A DNA stretch of 64,000 nt from Nostoc sp. CHAB 5824 (GCF_020829665.1 NZ_JAIVFT010000012.1:1-64000); one strand, 5' to 3'; counted from the first letter of the stretch, positions 1 to 8,093 are shown. Translations and numbers: made by a program. Notes: generated by a model not told the origin, from the sequence alone.

Positions 1-201
1 GGGTTGGGGGGATCAAAAGCTTGTGGGACAACTTTAGAAGACTTGTGTGTACACCGTAGCCCCCACGGGGGGAGAGGCTTTGAAACCCAGTTTTAGTTTT
101 TCTCTGCTTGTATGAAACCACCCTGCTCATCGCTTGCGGGGAGGGGGTTAGGGGTGGGGTTTTTGTACCTCACTCAACTGAGAACTGTTATAAGAATTAT
201 T
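1..201. repeat. Non-coding, repeat-like leader of the window
   Basis: No credible gene lies here. The stretch is G-rich, with runs around 1-12, 61-75 and 137-163, and it resembles the G-rich dispersed intergenic sequences common in Nostoc genomes. Similar C/G-run text occurs at 46230-46316. It lies downstream of the cupin gene, which ends at 202. Confidence 0.35.
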
Positions 202-657
202 TCAACAGGGCATCAAAGCATCAAATCTGCCCAATACTGCCATATCTTCTTCATCTAACTCCGTCGGAATCCCACTGCGAATCAATTCTGAAAAATCTTC
301 ATTGGGAATCATAACAGTCAAAGTGTACAAGCGAGTAGAACCAGTGTTTTTAATCAAATGAGTTCCAGTGGGAGGCACTAATAAACTATCTCCAGCTTTA
401 ATCGTGGTAGTCTTGCCGTCACATACGGCGATCGCTTCCCCTTTGAGGACGAAAAACATTTCCACCGCCCACTGATGGCGATTTGGCGGTGTTTGTCCAC
501 CAACATCAAAAATTTCTATGCAGCAAGTCAAAGAAGTATTAGCATTTGTCGAGTCAAAGATAATTGCTAATCGATTAGAAGCGTCGGGACTGATGCGATA
601 TACTTGGTAATCTTTAGTAGATTTGATCACCGGAATTACACAACTGGTAGCGTACAT
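202..657 (-). CDS. Small single-domain cupin protein
   Basis: This 151-residue protein is a single cupin barrel. The first cupin motif is seen as NRHQWAVEMFFVLKG, with the metal-ligand type His and Glu. The second is seen around GDSLLVPPTGTHLIKNTG, with the second His. Such proteins bind a divalent metal and act as small-molecule enzymes or binding proteins; the substrate cannot be read from sequence. It has no signal peptide. It lies about 120 bp downstream of the isochorismatase-type hydrolase on the same strand, so the two may be co-transcribed and serve one small-molecule degradation route. The length is normal for a stand-alone cupin. Confidence 0.8.
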   Translation of the reverse strand: MYATSCVIPVIKSTKDYQVYRISPDASNRLAIIFDSTNANTSLTCCIEIFDVGGQTPPNRHQWAVEMFFVLKGEAIAVCDGKTTTIKAGDSLLVPPTGTHLIKNTGSTRLYTLTVMIPNEDFSELIRSGIPTELDEEDMAVLGRFDALMPC

Positions 658-770
658 TTATTTATCCCCTCTGAAGTTATCGATGGGTATGAAAATTCCT
701 AAAATCCAAGTCTTGAATATTGAGTTGTTAGTATCTCTAAATCACAAAATCGCTAATTACTCCAAAGTAT

Positions 771-790
771 AGACGCGATTAATCCCGTCT
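771..790. repeat. Palindromic repeat at the hydrolase stop codon
   Basis: The near-perfect palindrome AGACGCGATTAATCCCGTCT has one mismatched pair. It covers the stop codon of the hydrolase gene (TAA on the minus strand at 779-781). Close relatives occur at 16197-16216 and 26972-26997, and a related arm (GTAGAGACG) occurs at 48382-48412, so this is one dispersed palindromic family. It may also act as a weak hairpin at the transcript end. Confidence 0.7.
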
Positions 791-1567
791 CTCCTCACCC
801 TTTTGCAGCGCTGTTAAAATTTCTTGCGAGTCAGTGACAAAACCGAAGCATTGTTTGACATTGTACAATGTCGCCAGCCAACAATATTCAGGAGAAGTGG
901 TAGCAGTACAGTCTTTAACTAACACGCAGTCATATCCTAAGAAGTTGGCATCACATAACGTAGCTAGAACACATTGATCGGCATTAACACCAGCAAAAAA
1001 TAATGTTGTCCTTCCTAGATTCCGCAAGATACTATCTAATGGAGTATCCCAAAATCCACTCATGCGGTATTTATCCACACGAATATCTTCGGGAATTTGT
1101 TCTAGTTCGTCAACTACTGCTGCGGCCCAACTACCTGCCATGAGTACTCTAGCACCATTGCTTGGCAGTGGATCGCCCAATCCCACACCCTCCCCTGTGG
1201 GATTATAGACGTGACGCGAAGCAGCACTAATATTGAGCAAGTCGGGACGATTTCCCCAATTTATCCAAATTACCGGAACACCAGCCTCACGTAGTTCTGG
1301 AAGTAAATTGTTTAAAGGTTCAATAGGCTGACGCACTGGAGTTACGTCCACGCCGATATGCGCTAACCAGCCATCAGGGTGACAGAAGTCGTTTTGCATA
1401 TCAATGACGAGGATAGCAGTTTTTGCCAAGTCTAGGCGCAGGGTTTTAGTTTCTGTTGATAAAATAACGGGTTGTGGAGTTTTTTGAGGACGAGTGATAT
1501 CTGCGATCGCATCATTCACTGTCCACGCATTTGGTGCAACTCCCAATGTCCTTAACGGTAAATTCAT
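779..1567 (-). CDS. Isochorismatase-family cysteine hydrolase
   Basis: This 262-residue protein belongs to the isochorismatase-like cysteine hydrolases, which include RutB, biuret hydrolase and N-carbamoyl amidases. The catalytic triad is visible: Asp56 in VIDMQNDF, Lys166 in VDKYRMSGFWDTPL and Cys199 in GVNADQCVLAT. An N-terminal extension of about 45 residues precedes the domain. The family hydrolyses carbamoyl, amide or vinyl-ether bonds; the substrate here is unknown. It is divergent from the decayed amidohydrolase gene (81 bp between starts), a pairing that suggests nitrogen-compound degradation. Its last residues (RRD) come from a palindromic repeat that covers the stop codon, so the native C-terminus may have been altered. 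Confidence 0.85.
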   Translation of the reverse strand: MNLPLRTLGVAPNAWTVNDAIADITRPQKTPQPVILSTETKTLRLDLAKTAILVIDMQNDFCHPDGWLAHIGVDVTPVRQPIEPLNNLLPELREAGVPVIWINWGNRPDLLNISAASRHVYNPTGEGVGLGDPLPSNGARVLMAGSWAAAVVDELEQIPEDIRVDKYRMSGFWDTPLDSILRNLGRTTLFFAGVNADQCVLATLCDANFLGYDCVLVKDCTATTSPEYCWLATLYNVKQCFGFVTDSQEILTALQKGEERRD

Positions 1568-1744
1568 AAAATTGCAATACCCAATGCCATTTTCTATTTT
1601 GTAACTTGAAATTCAGTTGAGAATACAATTACTTAATCAAGGTTAAATATGCTAGATTTCACCATCCAGAATGTTTTGATTGCCGCTGGTGATGATTATG
1701 CAACGGTAGATGTACAGATTGTAGATGGTGCGTTAGCGTTGGCA

Positions 1745-1783
1745 AAGCCTCTCGTAGAGAAGCTCGCCGGAGGCATCGCTGCC
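1745..1783. repeat. Small dispersed repeat in the amidohydrolase frame
   Basis: The segment carries CTCTCGTAGAGAAG followed by GCCGGAGGCATCGCT and adds roughly KPLVEKLAGGIA to the amidohydrolase N-terminal region without breaking the frame. The GGAGGCATCGCT core recurs, on the other strand relative to the gene, inside the Hsp70-like gene near 43705-43732 and in variant form in hglC near 57145-57176. Confidence 0.6.
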
Positions 1784-2458
1784 ATTTCCCCCAATCTACA
1801 AGTAATTGGCACTGCCATAGATGGCAAAAATAAGCTGCTGCTTCCTGGCTTTTTCAATGCCCACACCCACTCATCAGAGATGTGGCAACGCGGGATCATG
1901 TCAGTTTTCCCTTTAGAGTTATGGTTGTCAGAACTGTATGATTTTGCCCCCCTCGATCCCGAACAGGTTTATCTCAGCGCCTTGGGTACTGCGGTGGAAA
2001 CCTTACTTTCCGGCGGGACAAGTGTAGTAGATCACCTAGTGTTAATTCCCGGACTTGAGTTAGAAACGATCGCTATTGCCACTCGCGCTTACAGAGAAGT
2101 GGGAATTCGCGCCTTTATCGCCCCTCTAATTCAAGATGAATCCCTCACCGCAGGTATGCCATCCGGGGAATTAACCCAAACTCATGAACCTTATTTTCGT
2201 TCAACCGCGGCAACATTGGTAATCATCGAAAGGCGGTAAGACAGTTTCATCGCCCAGATGAGGGTGTAAATATTGTAGTTGCACCAACGGGGATTCAATT
2301 GTGTACTGATGCTTTATTTTAGGGGTGTACTGAGTTAAGCGATCGCTACAATCTTTGCCGTCATTCCCATTTACTCGAAACCAGGGCACAGGAAAAACTT
2401 GCTCAAGAAAAGTACGGTTGTACTGCTGTAGAACATTTGAAAAGAATCGGATATTTGA

Positions 2459-2482
2459 GCGATGTCTACGACGGGCTACGCC
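2459..2482. repeat. 24-bp small dispersed repeat, copy 1
   Basis: These 24 bases are identical to the reverse complement of 58639-58662 inside hglC. Here they add the peptide SDVYDGLR to the amidohydrolase between LKRIGYL and RTTLAHC, where related enzymes have only a short link. A diverged copy lies at 2829-2851 in the duplicated gene fragment. Repeats of this size inside genes match the small dispersed repeats described for Nostoc. Confidence 0.8.
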
Positions 2483-2799
2483 AACGTACAACACTAGCTC
2501 ATTGCGTTTGGTTAAATGATGCTGATATTGCCATCCTCGCCGAAACTCAATCTACAGTCGTCCATAATCCTTTAAGTAATCTGCGTTTAGGTAGTGGCAT
2601 CGCCCCAATTTTAAAATATCGCCAAGCTGGAGTAAATGTAACTTTTGGTTGCGATGGTGCTTCTAGTAATGACTCTCAAGATTTACTAGAAGCCATCAAA
2701 ATGGGTTCTATCTTGCACAACGTTACAGACTCAGATTATCAACACTGGATTACGCCCAGACAATTATTAAGTAGTGGCACAGGCTAACACTGCATTTGT

Positions 2800-2895
2800 T
2801 GAACATTTTAAAATAATTGGGTATTTGAGCGATATCTACGACAGGCTACGGCTACGCACCACACTTGCTCATTGCATTTGGATTAAGGTCAATGA
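2800..2895 (+). pseudogene. Second amidohydrolase fragment (partial duplication)
   Basis: Read in one frame this stretch gives FVEHFKIIGYLSDIYDRLRL followed by RTTLAHCIWI. It clearly matches the 2425-2515 part of the preceding pseudogene, including the inserted repeat peptide. It is too short to function. It shows that a second amidohydrolase copy once lay in tandem, or that a local duplication occurred, after the repeat had inserted. The rest of the gene is gone before the toxin-antitoxin pair begins. Confidence 0.75.
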
Positions 2896-2981
2896 TGGCG
2901 TCACGCATGAGAGCTTGCTGAATAGAGAAAGGTGATCGGTGTTAGCTTTAAGAGCAAAGCGTTGTATGAGAGCAATTCACC

Positions 2982-3212
2982 ATGTCGTCAGCAGCAATTA
3001 CCACCGTGATCAAAATGATGGAGTCTTTACCCATTGAGGTACAAGATCGGATTGCAGAGCATCTGCGGGAATACATTGATGATCTGCAAGATGAAATTAA
3101 ATGGAATGAATCGTTCCAGAAAACACAATCAAAACTTATTGCTGCTGCCAAACAAGCCAAACAAGAAATTGCAGAGGGACAAGCCACTGCAATGAACTAC
3201 GATCAGCTATGA
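2982..3212 (+). CDS. Small antitoxin-like protein, TA module 1
   Basis: This 76-residue, mostly helical, charged protein (PIEVQDRIAEHLREYIDDLQ, then a Lys/Glu-rich helix) lies directly before a RelE/ParE-type toxin gene. The toxin ATG overlaps this stop codon by 4 bp (ATGA). Size, gene order and overlap fit an antitoxin that neutralises the toxin and represses the operon, but no clear DNA-binding fold can be read, so its family is uncertain. It begins about 85 bp after the amidohydrolase fragment. The start ATG at 2982 gives the full helical N-terminus. Confidence 0.7.
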   Translation: MSSAAITTVIKMMESLPIEVQDRIAEHLREYIDDLQDEIKWNESFQKTQSKLIAAAKQAKQEIAEGQATAMNYDQL

Positions 3213-3472
3213 AGTCAGCAGTACTTCCCTCTTTTTGGTCTGAGTATCAACAGTTGAGCAGCGAAATTAGGCAAAGTGCCAGGAAAGCATATTGGCTGTG
3301 GGCAGAAAATCCATTTCACCCGTCTTTACATTTCAAGTGCATCAACAGTCAGGAGGGGATTTGGTCAGTCAGGGTAACGCGAGGCTATCGGGCACTTGGA
3401 GTTTTGGAAGGAGACACAGTGACATGGTTTTGGATCGGTAGTCATGACAATTATGAGCGTTTCTTTGGGTGA
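3209..3472 (+). CDS. RelE/ParE-superfamily toxin, TA module 1
   Basis: This 87-residue protein has the compact RelE/ParE/HigB look: an N-terminal helix pair (FWSEYQQLSSEIRQSARKAY), a strand with FHPSLHFKCI, then WSVRVTRGYRALGVLEG, TVTWFWIGSHDNYERFF. The ending with WIGSHDNYE resembles cyanobacterial members of the family that have His and Tyr or Asp near the C-terminus. RelE-type members cleave mRNA on the ribosome and ParE-type members inhibit gyrase; the activity of this one is not decided by sequence. It is translationally coupled to the preceding antitoxin by a 4-bp overlap. Confidence 0.78.
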   Translation: MKSAVLPSFWSEYQQLSSEIRQSARKAYWLWAENPFHPSLHFKCINSQEGIWSVRVTRGYRALGVLEGDTVTWFWIGSHDNYERFFG

Positions 3473-3552
3473 GTCTGTATATTTAGATAGCTGCTGATTG
3501 CTGTGTTTGCTAAAATATCGCGCAGAGGCTCAATGCCAAAGGAAGTAGCTGT

Positions 3553-3807
3553 ATGCCAATTGTCATTACCCTTAGCCCAGAATTAGAAGCATTATTACGT
3601 GACAAAGCCACTCGGCAAGGTCAAGATGTTAGTCTTGTAGCATCTGAGTTGCTTACCAGTGTCCTAGAGTGGGAAGTACAAGAATCAGAGGAGGCAATAA
3701 AGGGGATTCAACAAGGATTAGATGATTTTGAGACAGGACGGTTCCGGTCTTTTCATGAGTTTGCCCAAGAACAGCGTCGCAAGTATAATCTGCCAGCTGA
3801 TTCATGA
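3553..3807 (+). CDS. Antitoxin-like protein, TA module 2
   Basis: This 84-residue protein starts with a short strand and helix (MPIVITLSPELEALLRDKAT) typical of ribbon-helix-helix ParD/CopG-type antitoxins, followed by an acidic helix (EESEEAI-like) and FETGRFRSFHEFAQEQRRKY, the toxin-wrapping tail seen in such antitoxins. It overlaps the following ParE-type toxin by 4 bp. It is expected to bind both toxin and its own promoter. Module 2 follows module 1 after about 80 bp, so the two modules may be read together. Confidence 0.78.
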   Translation: MPIVITLSPELEALLRDKATRQGQDVSLVASELLTSVLEWEVQESEEAIKGIQQGLDDFETGRFRSFHEFAQEQRRKYNLPADS

Positions 3808-4151
3808 AATATCGCATCGAAATTTCCAGTGTGGCGGAGTTTGAAGCAGACAGTGCCTTCCTACGGTTGTCCCAAGTCACATCCCCTTTAAGGGCAAGTC
3901 AATGGTATGCCGAATTGCTGCAAGCGATTGATTCTTTGTCTCAAATGCCGAAGCGCTGTCCTTTAGCGCCAGAGAACGAGTATTTCAGCCAAGAGATTCG
4001 ACAACTACTTTATGGTCGAGGACGCAACTCATACCGCATCCTTTTCACTATTTTGGAGGATCAAGAAGTATCTATGGTGCGTATTCTGCACATCCGACAC
4101 ACTGCACAGCAAATCCTGGGTGAATATCCTGAAGAACCCAACGCCACCTAA
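3804..4151 (+). CDS. ParE/RelE-family toxin, TA module 2
   Basis: This 115-residue protein carries the ParE-family pattern: MKYRIEISSVAEFEADSAF, RASQWYAELLQAIDSLSQMPKR (the helical hairpin), then IRQLLYGRGRNSYRILFTI and VRILHIRHTAQQIL, the typical strand ending with an R/HIRH motif. Family members are toxins that block gyrase or cleave mRNA. The stop-start overlap with the antitoxin shows coupling. It is a little longer than the commonest forms because of a short C-terminal tail (GEYPEEPNAT). Confidence 0.85.
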   Translation: MKYRIEISSVAEFEADSAFLRLSQVTSPLRASQWYAELLQAIDSLSQMPKRCPLAPENEYFSQEIRQLLYGRGRNSYRILFTILEDQEVSMVRILHIRHTAQQILGEYPEEPNAT

Positions 4152-4251
4152 CAAATCACTGCACCCGATCGCTTAGAGGTTATATCCTGGGTGTTCAATG
4201 TTATCTGCCACCAGTTATCTTGGTGTTATTTCGTTGTGTGTACCTTTACAG

Positions 4252-5109
4252 ATGAGTATATTTCAGGATTGGTTCTGGGAAATCAAAGAGTGTGGACAAG
4301 GGCCTCATTACTACTTCAGTGCCACTTTTGCTCCGTCTGATGCTGAACGCCTTGCTGCTTTGGTGCGCCAGCATCCACTGTCTGGTTTTGAACACTGCCA
4401 CTTTGTTGGCAAATTAATCAATGCGCCATGTGGAGACGCCAATTATCAAGGTTCTTACGATTTGTATGTTGACCAGAGCAACTATGCTGAAGTTATTTCG
4501 GGTATACAAAGAGATGAACCTATAGTTACTGTTGCACACTGTGTCTGGCAAATTATTGGTGTTTGCGATCGCAATTTTGGCATTGAGTCTGGTTATGGTG
4601 GGATAACTGGTACAGATAACCAAACTGACACCTCACTGATTGTGGCGCTGGCGCAGTCACCAGAACTTACCTTAGTTGATTGGAGAGTCACTTCTGGGGG
4701 AGACGGTTACGCATCGGTGTTTTTTAGAACTGGCACATCAGCCGCAGAACTGCTTGCTTACTTGCAGATGCAGCCAGAAAAGCCTGACTTCACGCAAATA
4801 GAAACAGAGTTACGTCTAGCTTTATCAAATCCAACATTGTCTAAAATTTATCACTTGGGCGAGTGCAAAATCAATGGTTGGCGGCTGGAAGTAGTTGTTT
4901 TGCATAATATTGAAAAAACCACAAGCAGCTATGGTGGCGAAGGATGGGACATGATACCACACACCACCAAGCTTTCCAAAGTCGCCCAAACTGTTAGCGA
5001 TAAGTGCAAGGTTCCGGGTTGTGCAGGCGGTGCTGCACACGCCCCAAATGACTTCTACACACTCATTGGCAGCCATCTCAGCTTTGGCTACCCGCGCCAG
5101 GAGGGGTAA
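4252..5109 (+). CDS. Uncharacterised protein
   Basis: The frame opens at 4198, but MSIFQDWFWEIKECG at 4252 is a more natural start, giving 285 residues; the 18 codons before it look like accidental read-in. No known domain is recognised. The sequence is rich in Gly, Thr and aromatic residues and has no membrane segment. The final 45 or so residues (GCAGGAAHAPNDFYTLIGSH) look unlike the rest and may follow a frameshift, so the true end is uncertain. It stands alone between the toxin-antitoxin modules and the nucleoside transporter, and 5254-5318 carries hairpins downstream. Confidence 0.55.
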   Translation: MSIFQDWFWEIKECGQGPHYYFSATFAPSDAERLAALVRQHPLSGFEHCHFVGKLINAPCGDANYQGSYDLYVDQSNYAEVISGIQRDEPIVTVAHCVWQIIGVCDRNFGIESGYGGITGTDNQTDTSLIVALAQSPELTLVDWRVTSGGDGYASVFFRTGTSAAELLAYLQMQPEKPDFTQIETELRLALSNPTLSKIYHLGECKINGWRLEVVVLHNIEKTTSSYGGEGWDMIPHTTKLSKVAQTVSDKCKVPGCAGGAAHAPNDFYTLIGSHLSFGYPRQEG

Positions 5110-5198
5110 TTTTAAATCGGAATTTGAATCACCAAGGCGGCGGGAAGCCCACTTGCTTTTTGGGGTGTCCGGGATAGCCGCCGCCGTTAACTGTTGAC

Positions 5199-5222
5199 TG
5201 ATGACTGATGACTGATGACTGT
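5199..5222. repeat. Heptameric short tandem repeat (TGACTGA)
   Basis: The text TGACTGATGACTGATGACTG is a 7-bp unit repeated about three times. It belongs to the short tandemly repeated repetitive (STRR) heptamers typical of heterocystous cyanobacteria. It is followed by a GTTAACCGTCAACCGTCATC stretch, which is a related imperfect repeat. Confidence 0.7.
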
Positions 5223-5253
5223 TAACCGTCAACCGTCATCAGTCTTTCGTGTT

Positions 5254-5318
5254 ATCCCATCCCCTTTTAGGGGTGGGATGAGCTTAAAAATTCTGTACCC
5301 TCTCCCTGTACAGAATTT
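5254..5318. terminator. Two consecutive hairpins
   Basis: The first hairpin is built from ATCCCATCCCC at 5254-5264 and GGGGTGGGAT at 5270-5279, with one bulged base. The second is a perfect 11-bp inverted repeat, AAATTCTGTAC at 5288-5298 with GTACAGAATTT at 5308-5318. Neither has a long T run, so a terminator role for the unknown gene upstream is a guess; they could equally be dispersed palindromes. The rest of 5319-5447 shows nothing definite. Confidence 0.45.
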
Positions 5319-5447
5319 ACTTCCAGAGCGCCGCCATGTTTTTCTACAATAATTTGATGTGCGATCGCTAAATCCTTCTTTACACCATCAAAACTCTAAT
5401 AATTAACTAAAACGCCAGAAAAAAAGGCGGATTTTTGTGTATGCTTT

Positions 5448-6695
5448 GTGACCATGTGCCTTAGCGATACATTTCCGGGAGTCATTATGGAACGCGCCAT
5501 TTCTGCGTTGGGAATTTTAGTTTTTATCGGTATATCCTACGCCTTCTCTGTTAATCGTCGTGCGGTGCGTTGGCGAATAGTGGCGTGGGGTTTGGGATTG
5601 GAGTTTGCATTGGCGCTAGTGATTCTTAAAACTCCTTGGGGTTTAAATGTGTTTAAATCTCTGGGAGATATTGTCAGTCAATTTTTAGCATTTTCTGATG
5701 TTGGTGCTAAATTTGTCTTTGGAGAAAATTTTAAGGATCATTTATTTGCGTTCCAAGTACTACCGACAATTATCTTTTTCTCTGCTTTCATCAGCGTTTT
5801 GTACTACTACGGCATTTTACAGCGAGTCGTAAACGTGATGGCGTGGGTAATGATAAAGACAATGAAAACATCAGGTTCTGAATCTTTATCCTGTGCAGGT
5901 AATATCTTTTTGGGGCCAACAGAGTCGGCGCTGATGGTTAAACCTTACATAGCGAATATGACGCAATCGGAACTCCATGCCTTGATGACGGGTGGTTTTG
6001 CCACAATTGCAGGTGGAGTTTTAGGAGCATATCTTTCCTTTGGGATACCAGCAGAACACCTGATTGCTGCTTTTTTTATGACTGCTCCCACGTCGTTGGT
6101 AGTATCAAAATTACTTTACCCAGAAACAGAAGTATCAGAGACGGCTGGGAAGGTAAAAGCGAATGTAGAAACTAATTATGTAAATGTAATTGATGCTGCT
6201 ACTAGCGGAGCGCTTGACGGCGTAAAGTTAGCAGTTAATGTTGGGGTGATGATTATCGCCTTTTTAGGATTATTAGCTGCCCTGAATGCGCTGCTGGGAT
6301 GGTTGGGGGCATTTGTGGGTTTACAGCAAGTGTCATTACAGTGGATTTTGTCTTTTGTTATGGCTCCCGTAGCTTGGCTGATGGGCGTACCTTGGGCTGA
6401 TTGTCGGCAAGTGGGGGCTTTATTGGGTACAAAGACAATTCTGAATGAGTTTATTGCTTTTTTGGATTTGAAGGTACTAATTGAAAGTGGAAAAATTTCC
6501 CAACGTGCAGTAATTATTGCGACTTACGCCTTATGTAATTTTGCAAATATAGGTTCAATTGGAATTACCATTGGCGGCATTACTGGGATAGCACCTAATC
6601 GCCAGCATGATTTAGCTCGCATGGGTGTAAGGTCAATGATTGGCGGATTGTTAGCGGGTTTTATTACCGCTTGTATTGCTGGGATGTTGATTTGA
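5448..6695 (+). CDS. NupC-type concentrative nucleoside transporter
   Basis: This polytopic membrane protein of the CNT family imports nucleosides with cations. Family signatures are visible: the FQVLPTIIFFSAFISVLYYYG segment, the GTESALMVKPYI-like GPTESALMVKPYI, TGGFATIAGGVLGAYLSFG and the C-terminal GTKTILNEFIAF and YALCNFANIGSIGITIGG, which hold the nucleoside and Na+ binding residues in known structures. The first possible start is GTG at 5448 (415 residues); ATG at 5487 (MERAISALG) fits the usual family start better and gives 402 residues. It stands alone on the plus strand. Confidence 0.9.
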   Translation: MTMCLSDTFPGVIMERAISALGILVFIGISYAFSVNRRAVRWRIVAWGLGLEFALALVILKTPWGLNVFKSLGDIVSQFLAFSDVGAKFVFGENFKDHLFAFQVLPTIIFFSAFISVLYYYGILQRVVNVMAWVMIKTMKTSGSESLSCAGNIFLGPTESALMVKPYIANMTQSELHALMTGGFATIAGGVLGAYLSFGIPAEHLIAAFFMTAPTSLVVSKLLYPETEVSETAGKVKANVETNYVNVIDAATSGALDGVKLAVNVGVMIIAFLGLLAALNALLGWLGAFVGLQQVSLQWILSFVMAPVAWLMGVPWADCRQVGALLGTKTILNEFIAFLDLKVLIESGKISQRAVIIATYALCNFANIGSIGITIGGITGIAPNRQHDLARMGVRSMIGGLLAGFITACIAGMLI

Positions 6696-6851
6696 ATAAG
6701 AATTTTCCAAGTCAGAATTCAGGAGTCAGAACAAAAGGTGACGGGTTTGAATCCCCCACTTTCTTGTTGACTACCAAATCATAGATTTGGTGAGGTGTGT
6801 TAAGCGCATATTCGAGCTAATTTGTCACAACAAACCTAGTCGTTCCGAAAT

Positions 6852-7142
6852 AAACGGAGTTCAAAGGTGGATGAACGGAGTTCAAAGGTGGATGAACGGA
6901 GTTCAAAGGTGGATGAATGAGTATTAAAGGTGGATGAATGAGTATTAAAGGTGGATGAATGAGTATCAAAGGTGGATGAATGAGTATCAAAGGTGGATGA
7001 ATGAGTATCAAAGGTGGATGAACGAGTATCAAAGGTGGGTGAATGAGTATCAAAGGTGGATGAACGAGTATCAAAGGTGGATGAACGAGTATCAAAGGTG
7101 GGTGAATGAGTATTAAAGGTGGGTGAATGAGTATCAAAGGAA
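6852..7142. repeat. 21-bp minisatellite, about 14 units
   Basis: About 14 tandem copies of a 21-bp unit (type: GAGTATCAAAGGTGGATGAA plus T) run without interruption. The first three copies carry CGGAGTTC instead of GAGTATC, copies 4, 5 and 13 have TATTAA, and late copies have GGGTGAA. Because 21 is a multiple of three, both strands show open frames with a seven-residue period (minus strand HPPLILI), but this has no biased composition or start signal and is probably not translated. The array ends about 30 bp before the receiver-domain gene, so it lies in that gene's promoter or leader. Confidence 0.9.
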
Positions 7143-7169
7143 GTAGGGGAGGAATTTAACTCGTCACTT

Positions 7170-7556
7170 TTGTGCGGACTACAGATATTGATTGTTGATG
7201 ATGATGCTGACACACGGGGGTTTTTACACTTCTTGCTACAAAAGAATGGTGCGCTAACAACTGTTGCAGCATCCGCAACTGAGGTGCTGGCTGCCATAGT
7301 AAAGACTCTACCTGATTTATTAATCAGTGATTTAGGAATGCCAGAGACGGATGGTTATAGCCTGATTAGGGTACTTAGGGCAATGCCCAAGGAAGAGGGA
7401 GGAGAAATTCCTGCGATCGCTCTTACCGCCTATGCTGGAGAAAGCGATCGCGATCGAGTCTTAGCAGCTGGTTTTCAGAAACATCTTGCCAAACCAGTAC
7501 AACCACCTGAATTACTAACCTCAATTGCAGATTTGCTCAGGCAAAGGTATAAATAA
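7170..7556 (+). CDS. Single-domain response regulator (receiver only)
   Basis: This 128-residue protein is one CheY-like receiver: acidic pocket DDD at 10-12, phospho-acceptor Asp54 in LLISDLGMPETDG, Thr in ALTAYAG and Lys in HLAKPVQP. No output domain follows. The sequence resembles the C-terminal receiver of hybrid histidine kinases, and the start is odd: the only starts in frame are TTG at 7170 and nothing better, because an in-frame stop lies at 7128-7130 inside the minisatellite. It may be a free-standing receiver, or the detached tail of a hybrid kinase whose front has been replaced by the 21-bp repeat array. Confidence 0.75.
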   Translation: MCGLQILIVDDDADTRGFLHFLLQKNGALTTVAASATEVLAAIVKTLPDLLISDLGMPETDGYSLIRVLRAMPKEEGGEIPAIALTAYAGESDRDRVLAAGFQKHLAKPVQPPELLTSIADLLRQRYK

Positions 7557-7577
7557 AACTTTTCTATAGTGATCTTT

Positions 7578-7700
7578 CTGACTGGCTCAAAACGCGAGAA
7601 GACTTTGCACTTATATGAAAATGTAGGGTTCAAGGATGGAGTAAAACCGGATTTCTTGCCCTCCTTCAGAGGAGTTATAAGCAAAATTGATACAGACTAG
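7578..7700 (+). pseudogene. Remnant of a GNAT acetyltransferase C-terminus
   Basis: In one frame this stretch reads TGSKREKTLHLYENVGFKDG, then VKPDFLPSFRGVI, ending at TAG 7698-7700. The LYENVGF piece is the familiar C-terminal alpha4-beta7 signature of GNAT acetyltransferases. No start or acetyl-CoA site is present upstream, so only the tail survives. It lies directly after the receiver gene. Confidence 0.55.
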
Positions 7701-7939
7701 ACACCTTTCAAAAATCCTAGTTTATCCGTGGGTTCATTTTTATCAAATTGTCTTTTGCAAAAAAATAATTCTTAGCCAAAAATATTAGCGTAATCATGCC
7801 CCAATTTTTTGATTGCGATCGCTAATTTTCAGTCTAGTATTGGAAAATTTACCATTACAGACAACTATCTAAAGAGTGAAAGTTTTTCCTCGAAAGCCAG
7901 CCATTAGTTAGTTGTATAATTTCGATCAAAGATTAATAA

Positions 7940-8093
7940 TACAATATACCGCCAAGATACATTTAATTTCTTAAATGCTGCTAAAGATCATAATGCATTG
8001 AGTTTGATGGCATTAACCCTCTTCGGCAATTATCCGGAAATGGCATTAAAAGCCAATTATTCTACTGCTTGGCTGCGATTTTATCAGTTATAA
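7940..8093 (+). pseudogene. Protein-like remnant of unknown family
   Basis: An open stretch without a start reads TIYRQDTFNFLNAAKDHNAL, SLMALTLFGNYPEMALKANY and STAWLRFYQL, ending at TAA 8091-8093. The composition looks like real protein, so it is probably the tail of a lost gene. I do not recognise the family. The remainder of 7701-8420 is AT-rich with no gene and presumably holds the promoter of the SLH-fasciclin gene. Confidence 0.35.

Larger units (their letters stand above)
1649..2787 (+). pseudogene. Decayed amidohydrolase (cytosine/SAH deaminase-like)
   Basis: Two reading-frame pieces belong to one metal-dependent amidohydrolase of the TRZ/ATZ-deaminase type. The N-terminal piece (1649-2239) has the metal site FFNAHTHSSEMWQRG. 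The second piece, in a shifted frame, continues as VRQFHRPDEGVNIVVAPTGI, is cut by TAG at 2320-2322, and resumes through TTLAHCVWLND and TFGCDGASSNDSQD, the remaining metal-ligand regions. It stops at 2787, short of the usual C-terminal hundred or so residues. Damage is therefore a frameshift near 2235, a nonsense codon and a 3' truncation. Two small repeats sit inside: about 1745-1783 and 2459-2482. Product function is presumably lost. Confidence 0.85.

Noticed and set aside
6817..7297. Minus-strand repeat-protein frames (HPPLILI heptads) across the minisatellite
   Set aside because: The open frame follows from the 21-bp period, several frames are open at once, no ribosome-binding site or composition signal supports translation, and one frame runs antisense into the receiver gene.
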